This document shows, in pieces, positions 1 to 10,215 of a stretch of 64,000 bases of DNA. The translations under genes and the position numbers were made by a program. This DNA comes from Oceanobacillus luteolus. GTDB taxonomy: Bacteria; Bacillota; Bacilli; Bacillales; Amphibacillaceae. The stretch is taken from assembly GCF_023715655.1 (NCBI RefSeq), contig NZ_JAMBON010000006.1, positions 62,001 through 126,000 on the forward strand, in the 5' to 3' direction. Below the pieces are notes generated by a model. The model saw only the letters and a program-made list of their open reading frames with translations. It was not told the origin of the DNA and did no database searches. Position 1 is the first letter of the stretch; each line of letters begins with the position of its first letter.

Positions 1-1
1 G

Positions 2-184
2 CTCCAAGAAGAAGGAGTAGAGCAACAGGAATTAAATGATCATATTGAGATGGTTAATGAAACATATGGAAAGATTTTGGACGCCAATGATGAATTTAAT
101 GAGCTGACGATAGAATACAATAACTTAAAGCAAGAATTCTATGAAGAGGCTGGTATAGAAGTAACCTTTGAAGGGGAAGATTAA
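2..184 (+). CDS. ykyA: YkyA-like lipoprotein, 3' end only
   Basis: Only the last 60 codons are in the window, open from base 2 to a TAA. The tail is acidic and rich in Glu, Gln and Asn (LQEEGVEQQELNDHIEMVNE at the start), as in a coiled-coil stalk, and ends in EFYEEAGIEVTFEGED. The gene directly before pdhA in B. subtilis is ykyA, a putative cell-wall-binding lipoprotein with a long coiled coil, and position plus composition fit that family. The lipobox and most of the protein lie outside, so the name rests on synteny and composition. A strong terminator follows 2 bases after the stop. Confidence 0.55.
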   Translation, partial: LQEEGVEQQELNDHIEMVNETYGKILDANDEFNELTIEYNNLKQEFYEEAGIEVTFEGED

Positions 185-185
185 T

Positions 186-230
186 AAGGACTTTATGCAA
201 TAAATATTTATTGCATAAAGTCCTTTTTGT
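186..230 (+). terminator. Intrinsic terminator after ykyA-like gene
   Basis: Near-perfect 20-bp inverted repeat (AAGGACTTTATGCAATAAAT pairs with its complement across a short AT loop) followed by TTTTT. It separates the lipoprotein gene from the pdh operon. Confidence 0.9.
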
Positions 231-392
231 TTAACAATTCTCCATAAATGGTATGGAGAGGTAAGGAGTGTTTTATCTGTACTAGTTATTATCGACTTTC
301 TGTCATGAAACAGATACAGAAAAGAACGGTGTGTTACAACAGTAAAGAATGGTTAGGCTTACATGTTATATAATTCGCCTGAGTTAAAGTGT

Positions 393-421
393 TTGACCTA
401 AATGCGATTATGAGCTAGTAT
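393..421 (+). promoter_or_regulatory. Candidate SigA promoter of pdhABCD
   Basis: TTGACC (393-398), a 17-base spacer and TAGTAT (416-421). The -10 box matches only 4 of 6 consensus bases, so the call is tentative. It would give a 5' UTR of about 140 bases before pdhA. The rest of 231-568 holds no other gene except a possible 17-codon leader ORF at 500-553. Confidence 0.4.
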
Positions 422-553
422 TTAGTAGTACACAGTTTGTACCAGTATTTTTTAGCGAAACTATATAACAGTTTCAAAAAAGGAGAACTGTGAAATAATA
501 TGGAAGAAGCAAATGGAAGTTCCCTGCTTCCAATCATAATAATCTATTTATAA

Positions 554-1651
<1,098 letters not shown>

Positions 1652-1654
1652 ATC

Positions 1655-2632
1655 ATGGCGCAAATGACAATGATTCAAGCAATTACAGATGCAATGCGTA
1701 CTGAACTGAAAAATGATCCAAACGTACTTGTTTTCGGTGAAGACGTTGGACAAAATGGTGGAGTTTTCCGAGCGACAGAAGGTCTTCAAGCTGAGTTTGG
1801 AGAAGAGCGTGTATTTGACACCCCACTGGCTGAATCAGGTATCGGGGGGCTTGCAATTGGACTTGCCACTCAAGGATATCGTCCAGTCCCTGAAATTCAA
1901 TTTTTCGGCTTCCTTTTTGAAGTAATGGATTCCATAGCTGGTCAGATGTCAAGAACACGTTTCCGTTCAGGTGGCACACATCACTCACCAATTACGGTTC
2001 GCGCTCCATTCGGTGGCGGTGTTCGTACACCAGAACTTCATGCGGACTCGTTAGAAGGATTGGTTGCACAGACACCAGGTCTTAAAGTTGTAATCCCATC
2101 TACTCCATATGAAGCAAAAGGGTTATTGATTTCTGCAATTCGTGATAATGATCCAGTTGTTTTCTTGGAGCATATGAAACTTTATCGTTCCTTCCGTGAA
2201 GAAGTACCAGAGGAAGAATATACGATTCCAATAGGAAAAGCAGCTGTGAAAAGAGAAGGTAAGGATGTTACATTGATTGCATACGGTGCAATGGTACATG
2301 CTGCCCTGAAAGCGGCGGATGAACTTGCCGAAGATGGAATTGAAGCTGAGGTTATCGATCTTCGTACAGTATCTCCGGTAGATTATGAGACAATCATCAC
2401 TTCCGTTGAGAAGACAAATCGTGTAGTCGTTATACAAGAAGCGCAACGTCAAGCTGGAGTAGCAGCGGCTGTTGCGGCAGAAATCCAAGAAAGAGCTATT
2501 CTGCATTTAGAAGCGCCAGTGTTGCGTGTAACTGCACCAGACACTGTCTACCCATTTGCAGAAGCAGAAGAAGTATGGTTGCCAAACCATAAAGACATCG
2601 TTGAAAAAGTAAATCAAGTAATCAACTTCTAA
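1655..2632 (+). CDS. pdhB: Pyruvate dehydrogenase E1 beta subunit
   Basis: Partner of PdhA in the E1 heterotetramer (325 aa, the usual family length), supplying half of each thiamine-diphosphate site. The N-terminal pyrimidine-binding domain shows the conserved [18 protein letters not shown], with the catalytic-region Glu in [16 protein letters not shown]; the C-terminal transketolase domain runs from about residue 190 ([20 protein letters not shown]). The ATG follows the pdhA stop by 3 bases, and AAAGGAG near the end of pdhA serves as its ribosome site, so the two subunits are translationally linked. The cytoplasmic complex feeds acetyl-CoA to the TCA cycle and lipid synthesis. Confidence 0.97.
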   Translation: MAQMTMIQAITDAMRTELKNDPNVLVFGEDVGQNGGVFRATEGLQAEFGEERVFDTPLAESGIGGLAIGLATQGYRPVPEIQFFGFLFEVMDSIAGQMSRTRFRSGGTHHSPITVRAPFGGGVRTPELHADSLEGLVAQTPGLKVVIPSTPYEAKGLLISAIRDNDPVVFLEHMKLYRSFREEVPEEEYTIPIGKAAVKREGKDVTLIAYGAMVHAALKAADELAEDGIEAEVIDLRTVSPVDYETIITSVEKTNRVVVIQEAQRQAGVAAAVAAEIQERAILHLEAPVLRVTAPDTVYPFAEAEEVWLPNHKDIVEKVNQVINF

Positions 2633-2656
2633 AATTCGTACAGGAGGTAAAATAGT

Positions 2657-3931
2657 ATGGCATTTGAATTTAAATTTCCAGACATCGGTGAAGGTATAGC
2701 TGAAGGCGAGATTGTCAAGTGGTTCGTTGCTGAAGGCGATGAAGTGAAAGAAGACGATGTTCTCGTTGAAGTGCAAAATGATAAAGCGGTAGTTGAAATT
2801 CCTTCTCCAGTAGATGGCACAATCAAAAAAATATATGTTCAAGAAGGGGAAGTAGCAAACGTAGGTAATGTGTTTGTTACGATTGACGCAGAAGGTTACG
2901 AGTCGGATGAAAGTGATGAAACTGAAGCGTCTAAAGAACCGGAAGAACAGAAAGAAGAAGTTCAAGAGAAGAAAGAAGCACAGTCAGCTGACAACCAAGA
3001 AGATAGCGAGACAAATCGTGTCATTGCTATGCCTTCTGTAAGGAAATATGCTCGTGAAAAAGAAGTTAATATTAAGGAAGTAACAGGAACAGGAAAAAAT
3101 GGCCGAATTCTTAAAGAGGATATTGACGCTTTCTTAAGTGGTGATACTCAACCTGAGGCAGTAACTGAAGAAAAAGTTGAAGAAACTGTAACAACAGCTG
3201 AAAAAGAAATCGTTGCACCACAAGGAGCATATCCAGAAACTCGTGAAAAAATGTCATCCATCCGAAAAGCAATTGCTAAAGCAATGGTCAATTCGAAAAC
3301 AAAAGCACCACATGTTACGTTAATGGACGAAATCGATGTTACAGAACTTGTTGCGCATCGTAAGAAATTCAAAGCTATTGCTGCGGAACAAGATGTGAAA
3401 CTAACTTATCTTCCATATGTAGTGAAAGCATTGATTTCTGCGTCTAAAAAATATCCGATTATTAATTCTTCAATCGATGAAGAGACGGATGAAATTGTCC
3501 AGAAGCATTACTATAACATTGGAATTGCTGCAGACACGGACAGAGGATTACTCGTACCTGTTGTTAAGGATGCAGACAGAAAATCTATCTTTGAAATCTC
3601 AGCAGAAATCAACTCCTTGGCAGAAAAAGCTAGAGATGGTAAACTGAAACCTGAAGAGATGTCAGGAGCCTCAAACACGATTTCGAATATTGGTTCTGCT
3701 GGTGGTCAATGGTTCACACCAGTACTCAACTATCCTGAGGCGGTAATTTTAGGAATTGGTAGAATTGCTGAGAAGCCAATTGTCCGTAATGGAGAAGTTG
3801 TTGTTGCTCCAGTACTTGCGTTATCTTTAAGCTTTGATCATCGTATCGTTGATGGTGCAACCGCACAACTTGCAATGAACCAAATTAAACGGATACTACA
3901 TGATCCACAATTAATAATGATGGAGGCGTAA
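2657..3931 (+). CDS. pdhC: Dihydrolipoamide acetyltransferase (PDH E2)
   Basis: Core of the PDH complex (424 aa); moves the acetyl group from E1 to CoA. Domains seen in order: one lipoyl domain (about 1-80) with the lipoylated Lys in [10 protein letters not shown]; an acidic Glu-rich linker (about 80-118); the peripheral-subunit-binding domain (about 120-160, [20 protein letters not shown]); a second charged linker; and the catalytic domain (about 195-424) ending with the active-site [10 protein letters not shown] single lipoyl domain is typical of Bacillus PdhC. Ribosome site AGGAGG lies 9 bases upstream; pdhD follows after 4 bases. Confidence 0.97.
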   Translation: MAFEFKFPDIGEGIAEGEIVKWFVAEGDEVKEDDVLVEVQNDKAVVEIPSPVDGTIKKIYVQEGEVANVGNVFVTIDAEGYESDESDETEASKEPEEQKEEVQEKKEAQSADNQEDSETNRVIAMPSVRKYAREKEVNIKEVTGTGKNGRILKEDIDAFLSGDTQPEAVTEEKVEETVTTAEKEIVAPQGAYPETREKMSSIRKAIAKAMVNSKTKAPHVTLMDEIDVTELVAHRKKFKAIAAEQDVKLTYLPYVVKALISASKKYPIINSSIDEETDEIVQKHYYNIGIAADTDRGLLVPVVKDADRKSIFEISAEINSLAEKARDGKLKPEEMSGASNTISNIGSAGGQWFTPVLNYPEAVILGIGRIAEKPIVRNGEVVVAPVLALSLSFDHRIVDGATAQLAMNQIKRILHDPQLIMMEA

Positions 3932-3935
3932 GAAT

Positions 3936-5342
3936 ATGGTAGTAGGAGATTTTCCAGTAGAAGTAGACACACTTGTTGTAGGAGCTGGTCCTGGAGGATA
4001 CGTTGCTGCAATCCGTGCTGCACAGCTTGGTCAAAAAGTAACTATCGTTGACAAAGGTGCTTTAGGCGGAGTTTGCTTGAACGTAGGATGTATTCCTTCT
4101 AAAGCTTTAATTTCTGCAGGACATAAAGCTGCAGAAGCCCAAGGGATTGATGAACTTGGTATAAAAGCAGAGAATGTTTCCGTTGATTTCTCCAAAGTTC
4201 AAGAATGGAAAGATTCTATCGTAAATAAACTTACTTCCGGTGTTGAAGGCTTACTGAAAGGTAATAAGGTGGACATCGTAAGTGGCGAAGCTTACTTCGT
4301 AGATGCCAATACTGCTAAAGTAATGGATGATAAAAGCTCGCAGACTTATAAATTCAAAAACTGTATTATCGCGACTGGTTCAAGTCCAATCGAAATCCCG
4401 AGCTTTAAGTTTTCTGAGCGTGTTTTAGATTCAACAGGTGCTCTGAATTTGAAAGAAGTTCCTGAGAAGCTTGTTGTTATTGGCGGCGGGTACGTTGGAA
4501 GTGAACTCGGATCTGTGTATGCGAATTTTGGTACTGAAGTAACTTTCCTAGAAGGAACGAAAGATATTCTAGGTGGATTCGAAAAACAAATGACACAACT
4601 TGTGAAGAAACGCCTTAAGAAAAAAGGTGCAACAATTGTTACAGAAGCGATGGCAAAAGGTGTAGAGGAAACAAAAAATGGTGTGAAAGTAACGTATGAA
4701 GTTAAAGGTAAGGAAGAAACTGTTGAAGCTGATTACGTACTTGTCACTGTGGGACGCAGACCAAACACTTCAGAAATCGGCTTAGAACAAGTTGGTATTG
4801 AACTTGACGATAGAGGTCTTATCAAGACTGACAAACAATGCCGTACTTCTGTTGATAATATCTACGCAATCGGTGATGTTACAGCAGGACCTCAGCTTGC
4901 CCACAAAGCTTCTTATGAAGGTAAAATTGCAGCAGAAGCAATCAGCGGTGAGAAATCTGAGATTGACTATATCGGTATTCCAGCAGTTGCCTTTACAGAT
5001 CCAGAGCTAGCGACAGTTGGTTTGACTGAACAAGAAGCAAAAGATAAAGGATACAAAGTTAAAGTAGGTAAATTCCCATTCGGCGCAAATGGACGTGCTC
5101 TATCACTAGGCAGCACGGATGGTTTCTTGAAACTGATCACACGTGAAGAAGATGGACTTGTACTTGGCGGTCAAATCGCTGGTCCTAATGCGAGTGACAT
5201 GATTTCAGAAATCGCCCTTGCTGTTGAGGCCGGCATGACTGCAGAAGACATTGCGCTAACGATTCACCCACACCCAACATTAGGTGAAATCACAATGGAA
5301 GCAGCAGAAGTTGCGCTCGGAAAACCAATTCATATGTTATAA
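3936..5342 (+). CDS. pdhD: Dihydrolipoamide dehydrogenase (PDH E3)
   Basis: FAD flavoenzyme (468 aa) that reoxidises dihydrolipoamide and passes electrons to NAD+. Seen: N-terminal FAD fold [19 protein letters not shown] (about 13-31), redox disulfide [13 protein letters not shown] (about 43-55), NAD fold [20 protein letters not shown] (about 182-201), and the C-terminal dimer-interface active site [13 protein letters not shown] with the catalytic His-Glu pair. Last gene of pdhABCD, followed by a terminator. In Bacillus this E3 is normally shared with other 2-oxoacid dehydrogenase complexes; that is family knowledge, not visible here. Confidence 0.97.
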   Translation: MVVGDFPVEVDTLVVGAGPGGYVAAIRAAQLGQKVTIVDKGALGGVCLNVGCIPSKALISAGHKAAEAQGIDELGIKAENVSVDFSKVQEWKDSIVNKLTSGVEGLLKGNKVDIVSGEAYFVDANTAKVMDDKSSQTYKFKNCIIATGSSPIEIPSFKFSERVLDSTGALNLKEVPEKLVVIGGGYVGSELGSVYANFGTEVTFLEGTKDILGGFEKQMTQLVKKRLKKKGATIVTEAMAKGVEETKNGVKVTYEVKGKEETVEADYVLVTVGRRPNTSEIGLEQVGIELDDRGLIKTDKQCRTSVDNIYAIGDVTAGPQLAHKASYEGKIAAEAISGEKSEIDYIGIPAVAFTDPELATVGLTEQEAKDKGYKVKVGKFPFGANGRALSLGSTDGFLKLITREEDGLVLGGQIAGPNASDMISEIALAVEAGMTAEDIALTIHPHPTLGEITMEAAEVALGKPIHML

Positions 5343-5352
5343 AATAGTTTTT

Positions 5353-5388
5353 AAAATGGTGGCTATATATATTAGCCGCCATTTTTTT
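5353..5388 (+). terminator. Terminator of pdh operon
   Basis: Stem AAAATGGTGGCT / AGCCGCCATTTT around an AT loop, followed by a T run. Confidence 0.9.
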
Positions 5389-5420
5389 ATGACAGTTTAG
5401 TAGTTTGATATGGCTTTTCA

Positions 5421-5449
5421 TTGTCATCATATTTTATCACTACTATAAT
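5421..5449 (+). promoter_or_regulatory. SigA promoter of the deacetylase gene
   Basis: TTGTCA (5421-5426), 17-base spacer, perfect TATAAT (5444-5449), placed 31 bases before the ATG of the lipoprotein deacetylase. Confidence 0.65.
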
Positions 5450-5479
5450 TGAAGCAAATAGACACCAGGAGGATGCAAA

Positions 5480-6328
5480 ATGAGAAAATTCATCATCATC
5501 ACACTTATTGCAATGCTTTTTATCTCAGCGTGTAACGGTGAAAATGAGCAAGAGGAAACAGTTAAAAATAGTTCTAAGGAGCATGAGTCGGAAGAACAGG
5601 AAGAGGAGATGCCGGCTGAGGACGCTGTTCAGGGTACTGAGGGTGCATCAATAGACCCGGAATATTATATTTCAGATGATGCGACAGTCGTCCCTATAAC
5701 AAAAGATGTCAATGAAAAAGTTGTACTTTTAACGTTTGATGATGGGCCTCACACCTATTCATTGGAAATAGCTGAAACTTTGAAGAAGTTGGATGCCAAT
5801 GCAATATTCTTTGTAAATGGACATTATCTTGATACTCCAGAAGAGGAGGAAGCACTGAAACAACTTCACGAAATGGGGTTTTTAATAGGAAACCATACAT
5901 ATAATCATCCATTACTAACAGATATTTCAGAGGATGAGCAGCGTGAAGAAATCGTAAAACTAAGTGATCGAGTTGAAGAAATCATCGGGGAGAGACCTAA
6001 ATTTTTCCGGGCACCAAATGGAATGAATACAGATTTTTCCGAGCAAGTTGCAGCTGAAGAAGAAATGGTGTTGATGAATTGGACTTACGGTTATGATTAT
6101 TTTCAACCCTATATGGATGCCGATAAACTGGCAGAAGCCATGATAACAGGGGAAGGCCCTGAAGTTGGTGTTTCGTATTCTTTATTAAAGCCTGGAGCAA
6201 ATTTATTGATGCACGATCGGGAGTGGACAAATGAAGCGCTTGAGCGAATTGTAAACGGGCTTCGAGAACAAGGCTATGAAATTGTGGATCCGAATCTCAT
6301 TAGGTTGTTAAATGAGGAAAGTGAATGA
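5480..6328 (+). CDS. Polysaccharide deacetylase family lipoprotein
   Basis: Predicted membrane-anchored NodB-type carbohydrate esterase (282 aa) that would remove N-acetyl groups from cell-wall glycan. Residues 1-18 form a lipoprotein signal with lipobox FISAC (Cys 17), then an acidic Glu-rich spacer (about 20-60). The NodB domain spans about 75-275: TFDDGP (metal-binding Asp and catalytic base), the His pair in GNHTYNHPLL, RAPNG, and the late LLMHDR motif. All catalytic motifs are present. AGGAGG precedes the ATG. The B. subtilis pdh locus has other genes (slp, speA) here, so this gene is lineage-specific; the exact substrate is unknown. Confidence 0.85.
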   Translation: MRKFIIITLIAMLFISACNGENEQEETVKNSSKEHESEEQEEEMPAEDAVQGTEGASIDPEYYISDDATVVPITKDVNEKVVLLTFDDGPHTYSLEIAETLKKLDANAIFFVNGHYLDTPEEEEALKQLHEMGFLIGNHTYNHPLLTDISEDEQREEIVKLSDRVEEIIGERPKFFRAPNGMNTDFSEQVAAEEEMVLMNWTYGYDYFQPYMDADKLAEAMITGEGPEVGVSYSLLKPGANLLMHDREWTNEALERIVNGLREQGYEIVDPNLIRLLNEESE

Positions 6329-6373
6329 TTTCAATTTGTTAACATTTTAATACAGAGAAAGGGGAAAGTGAAG

Positions 6374-7339
6374 ATGGTTTTTGAAACAAGAGTAACAAAA
6401 CTGCTTGATATTAAGTACCCGATTATACAAGGAGGGCTGGCTTACCTAGCGTATGCTGATTTGGCTGCAGCAGTATCCAATGCAGGAGGGCTCGGTCAAA
6501 TAACTGCGATGACTCTTCCTTCACCTGATGCGTTGAGGAAAGAAGTCAGGAAAGTAAGAACCTTGACAGACAAGCCGTTTGGAGTAAATTATGCGATAGG
6601 ACAACATGGCAGACCGTTTGAAGAGATGGTGAATGTAGCTATAGAGGAACAGGTCCCTGCTATATCTGTTACAGGCGGGAATCCTAAAGGTGTACTTGAC
6701 ATGGTCCAAGGGCATAATATAAAGAAACTTGTGCTTGTTGCTGCTCGGAGACAAGCGGTAAAGGCAGAAGAGTTAGGGGCAGATGCCGTCATGGTCGTTG
6801 GTCAAGATGGAGGTGGACATTTGGGGCGAAGTGATGTTGGTACCCTTGTTCTTACTCCACAGGTAGTTGACTCTGTTTCCATACCTGTTATCGCCTCTGG
6901 AGGTATCGCAGATGGTAGAGGACTTATGGCTGCTTTCAGTTTGGGAGCAGAAGGAATAGAAATGGGAACGCGTTTTATTGCGACTAAAGAATGTCATGCA
7001 CATGATAATTATAAACAAGCAATACTTGATGCTGATGAAAATAGTACGACTGTAATTAAGCGTTCCATTGGTGCGCCTGCCCGTGCTTTAATAGGACCAT
7101 GGACAGATAAAATATTAGAAATAGAAGAAAAAAATCTTGGTTATGAGTCGTTAAAAGATTACATTAGCGGAAAATTCAATCAGAAATATATTCTTGAAGG
7201 AAACGATGCTGAAGGATTTGGTTGGGCAGGCCAGTCTGTTGCGAGAATCAATGAAATCCTTCCAGTCGAAGAATTAATTCAAATGATTATTCGAGAGGCA
7301 AATCAAATACGCGAAAAATGGGCTAAAGTTGAGGTGTAA
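6374..7339 (+). CDS. Nitronate monooxygenase (2-nitropropane dioxygenase family)
   Basis: FMN-dependent TIM-barrel oxidoreductase (321 aa). Seen: N-terminal [22 protein letters not shown], the flavin-phosphate segment [10 protein letters not shown] (about 145-154), and [20 protein letters not shown] with [11 protein letters not shown], all typical of NMO/NPD and FabK-like enzymes. Family members oxidise toxic nitronates; FabK enoyl-ACP reductases share the fold, so the substrate is not settled. The ATG at 6374 has AGAAAGGGG at good spacing; the in-frame GTG two codons earlier lies too close to it. yktA follows after 2 bases, suggesting co-transcription. Confidence 0.82.
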   Translation: MVFETRVTKLLDIKYPIIQGGLAYLAYADLAAAVSNAGGLGQITAMTLPSPDALRKEVRKVRTLTDKPFGVNYAIGQHGRPFEEMVNVAIEEQVPAISVTGGNPKGVLDMVQGHNIKKLVLVAARRQAVKAEELGADAVMVVGQDGGGHLGRSDVGTLVLTPQVVDSVSIPVIASGGIADGRGLMAAFSLGAEGIEMGTRFIATKECHAHDNYKQAILDADENSTTVIKRSIGAPARALIGPWTDKILEIEEKNLGYESLKDYISGKFNQKYILEGNDAEGFGWAGQSVARINEILPVEELIQMIIREANQIREKWAKVEV

Positions 7340-7341
7340 AA

Positions 7342-7608
7342 ATGAGTTATTCTTATCCTTTCGATGAATCCTGGTCTAAACAGGAAATCATCGATGTTGT
7401 TAATTTCTTTTCTTTAATTGAGAAGGCTTATGAACATCAGGTGTCGAGGGAAGATTTGTTGACGGTTTACCGCCGTTTTAAAGAAATCGTTCCATCGAAA
7501 AGTGAGGAAAAGCAGTTGTTTGCTGAGTTCAATAAATCCTCAGGCTACACACCATATCAAGTGATAAAGAAAGCAAGAGATTCTCAAAGTAAAACGATAA
7601 AAATGTAA
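7342..7608 (+). CDS. yktA: UPF0223 family protein YktA
   Basis: Small acidic protein (88 aa) of unknown function. It matches the UPF0223 family in length and signature: an aromatic-rich N-terminus ([17 protein letters not shown]), the conserved core [18 protein letters not shown] and [12 protein letters not shown]. In B. subtilis yktA lies next to yktB, ykzI and yktC (suhB), the same neighbours as here. It starts 2 bases after the preceding gene and ends just before a bidirectional terminator. No membrane segment or catalytic motif is visible; probably a cytoplasmic helical protein. Confidence 0.88.
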   Translation: MSYSYPFDESWSKQEIIDVVNFFSLIEKAYEHQVSREDLLTVYRRFKEIVPSKSEEKQLFAEFNKSSGYTPYQVIKKARDSQSKTIKM

Positions 7609-7637
7609 AAGGGAAGCTGAATGCAGTTTCCCTTTTT
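7607..7637. terminator. Bidirectional terminator between yktA and yktB
   Basis: Stem AAAAGGGAAnCTG / CAGTTTCCCTTTTT, flanked by A and T runs, so it can serve both convergent genes. Confidence 0.85.
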
Positions 7638-8253
7638 AACGTTCTTTTAATGCCAATTGGTATAGTGGTATCAAATCGTCGTACGTTGACTTTACCGTAT
7701 CTAATAGCTTCTCTCCATCTTTTATTCGCGCATCATCTTTATCCAAATTCCTTCCAATCAGGAACTCTGCTTTCTTCACATCACGAAAACGTTCTAGGTG
7801 TGAGTAATCTAAATCGCTCAGCGGGATGGAGTCTTTTTTCATGTGATCAAGGGATATTACAAAGTCTTCCGGAAGACTTTTGATGACGTCAAATTGTTCG
7901 ATGAAAGCCTCTGCTATTTTACTTTTGTTTGGTAATTCGTAAATAAGTGCAAGCCAAATAAATAGGCGATCATCAAACAGACCAACTTGAAAATGCGGAT
8001 GTTTTTTATAACCTCTCTTATTATCGCAGATAGCAAGCCAAGTATCGTTTGGTGGATTTACCGTTCTTCGGGCATGTTTCGCTATATGTAAATAAACTTC
8101 ATTACCTAATTTCATGGAAAGGTCATCAGCAAGTTCTGTACCAATTTCTTGGAACTTTGGTTGAATTCTAGTTTGTATTGCTTCCATTCTTGCATCAAGA
8201 CCATCTATTAAAAACGTATCGAAATCTTCTTTATTAAACCCCGTGAATTTCAT
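7636..8253 (-). CDS. yktB: UPF0637 family protein YktB
   Basis: Conserved Bacillaceae protein (205 aa, DUF1054/UPF0637) of unknown function. Recognised by the start MKFTGFNKEDFDTFLIDGLD, the HPHFQVGLFDDRLFIWLALI strand-helix segment, and a C-terminus with DLIPLYQLAL. Transcribed toward yktA, as part of the conserved yktA-yktB-ykzI-suhB cluster. I start it at the second ATG: AAAGGA lies 8 bases before it, but only 2-3 bases from the upstream ATG. No signal peptide, membrane segment or obvious enzyme motif. Confidence 0.87.
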   Translation of the reverse strand: MKFTGFNKEDFDTFLIDGLDARMEAIQTRIQPKFQEIGTELADDLSMKLGNEVYLHIAKHARRTVNPPNDTWLAICDNKRGYKKHPHFQVGLFDDRLFIWLALIYELPNKSKIAEAFIEQFDVIKSLPEDFVISLDHMKKDSIPLSDLDYSHLERFRDVKKAEFLIGRNLDKDDARIKDGEKLLDTVKSTYDDLIPLYQLALKER

Positions 8254-8469
8254 TCTATCCATCCTTTCTACTAATTTATAATAATTATTATTAAGCTAAT
8301 ATGTTCATTTGTCAACGGATAGGCACTAAGTAAGAGTTCCATTTATGTTTAAATGGGCTTCATTTTGGGTAAAGCTATTTCTAAGAAGATAGCTAAAAAA
8401 TAGACGAACTTCCTTCAAAAATATTCATAAACTAAAGTAAAGTCATACGTTAGCACTTAGAAAGGTGTG

Positions 8470-8676
8470 ATGAAGGTGAAATATCTAATGCAGGCAATTG
8501 AAAAACAAGAAGCAAAATTAAAGTTACCGGTCATTCGAATGGAAATAGATTACGAACTAATGAATCTTTATGATGCCATGCAAGCGGAAGATAAGACGGG
8601 AATCATCAAGGCCAAACAACGACTTAGCGAACTGCGTCATCAATTAATTGAAATTACTGAGGATGAAGATGAGTAA
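8470..8676 (+). CDS. ykzI: Small YkzI-like protein
   Basis: A 68-aa charged, helical protein (MKVKYLMQAIEKQEAKLKLP... ending in an acidic tail). Length and place between yktB and suhB match ykzI of B. subtilis; sequence recognition alone is weak. AGAAAGGTG precedes the start, where GTG and ATG codons are adjacent in frame (8467, 8470); I chose the ATG. It is followed by its own terminator, so it is probably monocistronic. Function unknown. Confidence 0.65.
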   Translation: MKVKYLMQAIEKQEAKLKLPVIRMEIDYELMNLYDAMQAEDKTGIIKAKQRLSELRHQLIEITEDEDE

Positions 8677-8684
8677 CTGCTAAT

Positions 8685-8744
8685 AGGACTTCGTATTTAT
8701 TCGGGTATCGGGTCACGATGGTCTAATAAATGCGAAGTCCTTTT
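8685..8744 (+). terminator. Terminator after ykzI
   Basis: Long stem AGGACTTCGTATTTATT / AATAAATGCGAAGTCC with a 23-base loop and a TTTT tail. Confidence 0.8.
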
Positions 8745-8767
8745 GCTGTAAATATAATCCAATGTTT

Positions 8768-8776
8768 TGGTACAAT
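8768..8776 (+). promoter_or_regulatory. Extended -10 promoter of suhB
   Basis: TGGTACAAT is an extended -10 element (TGn plus TACAAT), 32 bases before the suhB start; no good -35 is seen. Confidence 0.45.
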
Positions 8777-8808
8777 TATATAAGTGGCACTAAATGGGGG
8801 AATAATAG

Positions 8809-9615
8809 ATGATAGACGACAAAAGAAACAGTATATATCTCAATGCTAGAGCGTGGGTTTTGGAAGCGGGACAACAGATTAGAAACCAAATTAATGAGCC
8901 GAGGATCATTGGGACAAAGTCAAACCCTAATGATCTTGTGACAGAGATGGATAAACAAATTGAGGCCTTTCTGGTTGGGAAGATTAAAGAAACATATCCT
9001 GAACACTGTATTATCGGGGAAGAGGGTTATGGTGATGAATTAACTTCATTGGAAGGCACGGTTTGGATCATTGACCCAATTGACGGGACAATGAACTTTG
9101 TCCATCAACGGAAAAATTTCGCCATCTCAGTTGGTGTTTTTCAGGATGGTGTAGGTGAAATTGGGTTAATATATGATGTGATGTCTGATGTGCTCTATCA
9201 TGCGAAGCGCTCAGAAGGTGCTTACAAAAATGAGGAAAAGCTTTCGGCTCTAAATGAGGATTTGAAGTTTGAAGAATCGTTGTTAGGTATGAACCATTAT
9301 TTCCTCTGTCAAAATCGTATGGTGGATGAGGGAGTCATGCAACAGCTCATTCGTGCTGTGCGAGGAAGTAGGACATATGGATCTGCTGCATTGGAATTCG
9401 CATATGTAGCAGAAGGAATTATTGATGGATACTTATCAATGCGTTTGGCACCTTGGGATATCGCTGCAGGCATTGTGATTGTAAATGAGGTTGGCGGAAT
9501 TTCAACAAACCTTGATGGTAAACCACTAAATTTACTAGAAATTAATAGTTTATTGACATGCAATCCACAAATTCAAGAGCAGTTGCTCACCTATATTAAG
9601 AAAGGAAGAAAGTGA
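8809..9615 (+). CDS. suhB: Inositol monophosphatase family protein
   Basis: Mg-dependent, Li-sensitive-type phosphatase (268 aa), the yktC/suhB gene of Bacillus. Seen: metal-binding Glu in IIGEEGYGDE (about 76-85), signature WIIDPIDGTMNFVH (about 86-101) and the second signature APWDIAAGIVIVNEVGG (about 210-226). It hydrolyses inositol-1-phosphate and related sugar phosphates; the physiological substrate in Bacillaceae may differ. The ATG follows GGGGGAATAATAG. It converges on the ylaF-like gene through a shared terminator. Confidence 0.92.
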   Translation: MIDDKRNSIYLNARAWVLEAGQQIRNQINEPRIIGTKSNPNDLVTEMDKQIEAFLVGKIKETYPEHCIIGEEGYGDELTSLEGTVWIIDPIDGTMNFVHQRKNFAISVGVFQDGVGEIGLIYDVMSDVLYHAKRSEGAYKNEEKLSALNEDLKFEESLLGMNHYFLCQNRMVDEGVMQQLIRAVRGSRTYGSAALEFAYVAEGIIDGYLSMRLAPWDIAAGIVIVNEVGGISTNLDGKPLNLLEINSLLTCNPQIQEQLLTYIKKGRK

Positions 9616-9642
9616 CTGTTCGGGTTCAGTCACTTTCGTTTT
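9608..9642. terminator. Bidirectional terminator between suhB and ylaF-like gene
   Basis: 11-bp perfect stem GAAAGTGACTG / CAGTCACTTTC with a T run on one side and A-rich sequence on the other; it overlaps both stop regions. Confidence 0.85.
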
Positions 9643-9806
9643 CTTTTTAATGAAATTCCATACCCCATCAATGCAAAACCGAGCAGAAGAAATAGGATAA
9701 TCAACCAGATATTCCGCAAGGCAATTGCAAATCCTACTCCAAAGAACATAGCAACAACTAATAATGCTAATAAAAATAAAGGCCAATTGATTTCTTTCAT
9801 ATTCAT
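9630..9806 (-). CDS. Small membrane protein, YlaF/DUF5325-like
   Basis: A 58-aa protein with two hydrophobic segments (about 7-27 and 32-50) and a basic tail (KRKRK), so a two-helix membrane protein with a positive-inside C-terminus. Size, topology and position beside suhB match YlaF of B. subtilis, but the sequence is too short to be certain. I chose the ATG at 9806, 6 bases after GAGGTG; the GTG three codons upstream is part of that ribosome site. Function unknown. It marks the end of pdh-region synteny. Confidence 0.62.
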   Translation of the reverse strand: MNMKEINWPLFLLALLVVAMFFGVGFAIALRNIWLIILFLLLGFALMGYGISLKRKRK

Positions 9807-9970
9807 ACCATCCACCTCGATTTATCTAACATTTGTAGTATATAGTAAACTATTAAAATCTTCAAAGATAAGGAAGATAGCAGTTTGCATGTTAGAATGA
9901 CCTATGATAAGATGGACAAGTAGCTAAAGGTGGTTGAACATAGCGCTTTATTGAATTTCAAATTGGAATG

Positions 9971-9999
9971 TTGACATGTTTATCTATCCGTGCTATACT
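9971..9999 (+). promoter_or_regulatory. SigA promoter of infC operon
   Basis: TTGACA (9971-9976), 17-base spacer, TATACT (9994-9999). A near-consensus promoter placed to make the L20 leader RNA. Confidence 0.85.
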
Positions 10000-10009
10000 T
10001 TAAAAGTTG

Positions 10010-10156
10010 AATCAATTTAATATGATCTGAAGACAAGTAGAAGCACCCGCTTCTCACCTGATCGACGCCGATGTGCAGTTGACTGGTTCCTGATAAGTTT
10101 GTTCTTAAATGATGGGGAGACGTGTGGGTGCATTGTGTACCGACACTTTTTTTATG
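10010..10156 (+). ncRNA. L20 leader (autoregulatory attenuator of infC-rpmI-rplT)
   Basis: Structured 5' leader of the ribosomal L20 type. Seen: a small hairpin AGAAGC-ACCC-GCTTCT (10039-10054); GCACCC (10043-10048), which is complementary to GGGTGC (10126-10131) over a long range; and a terminator GTGTnGGT...ACCnACAC (10122-10146) followed by seven T. In B. subtilis free L20 binds such a leader and promotes premature termination. Here it sits between a strong SigA promoter and infC, as expected. The leader assignment is established knowledge applied to this context; the fold was drawn by eye. Confidence 0.8.
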
Positions 10157-10215
10157 TGAGTAATAATATATTGTCTAAATGATCAGTAACAAAAATTATT
10201 TGGAGGTGGCTAGAG

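Noticed and set aside
2123-2965. Two antisense open frames across pdhB and pdhC
   Set aside because: Cys/Phe/Tyr-rich shadow composition, no ribosome site, lying under strongly conserved sense genes.
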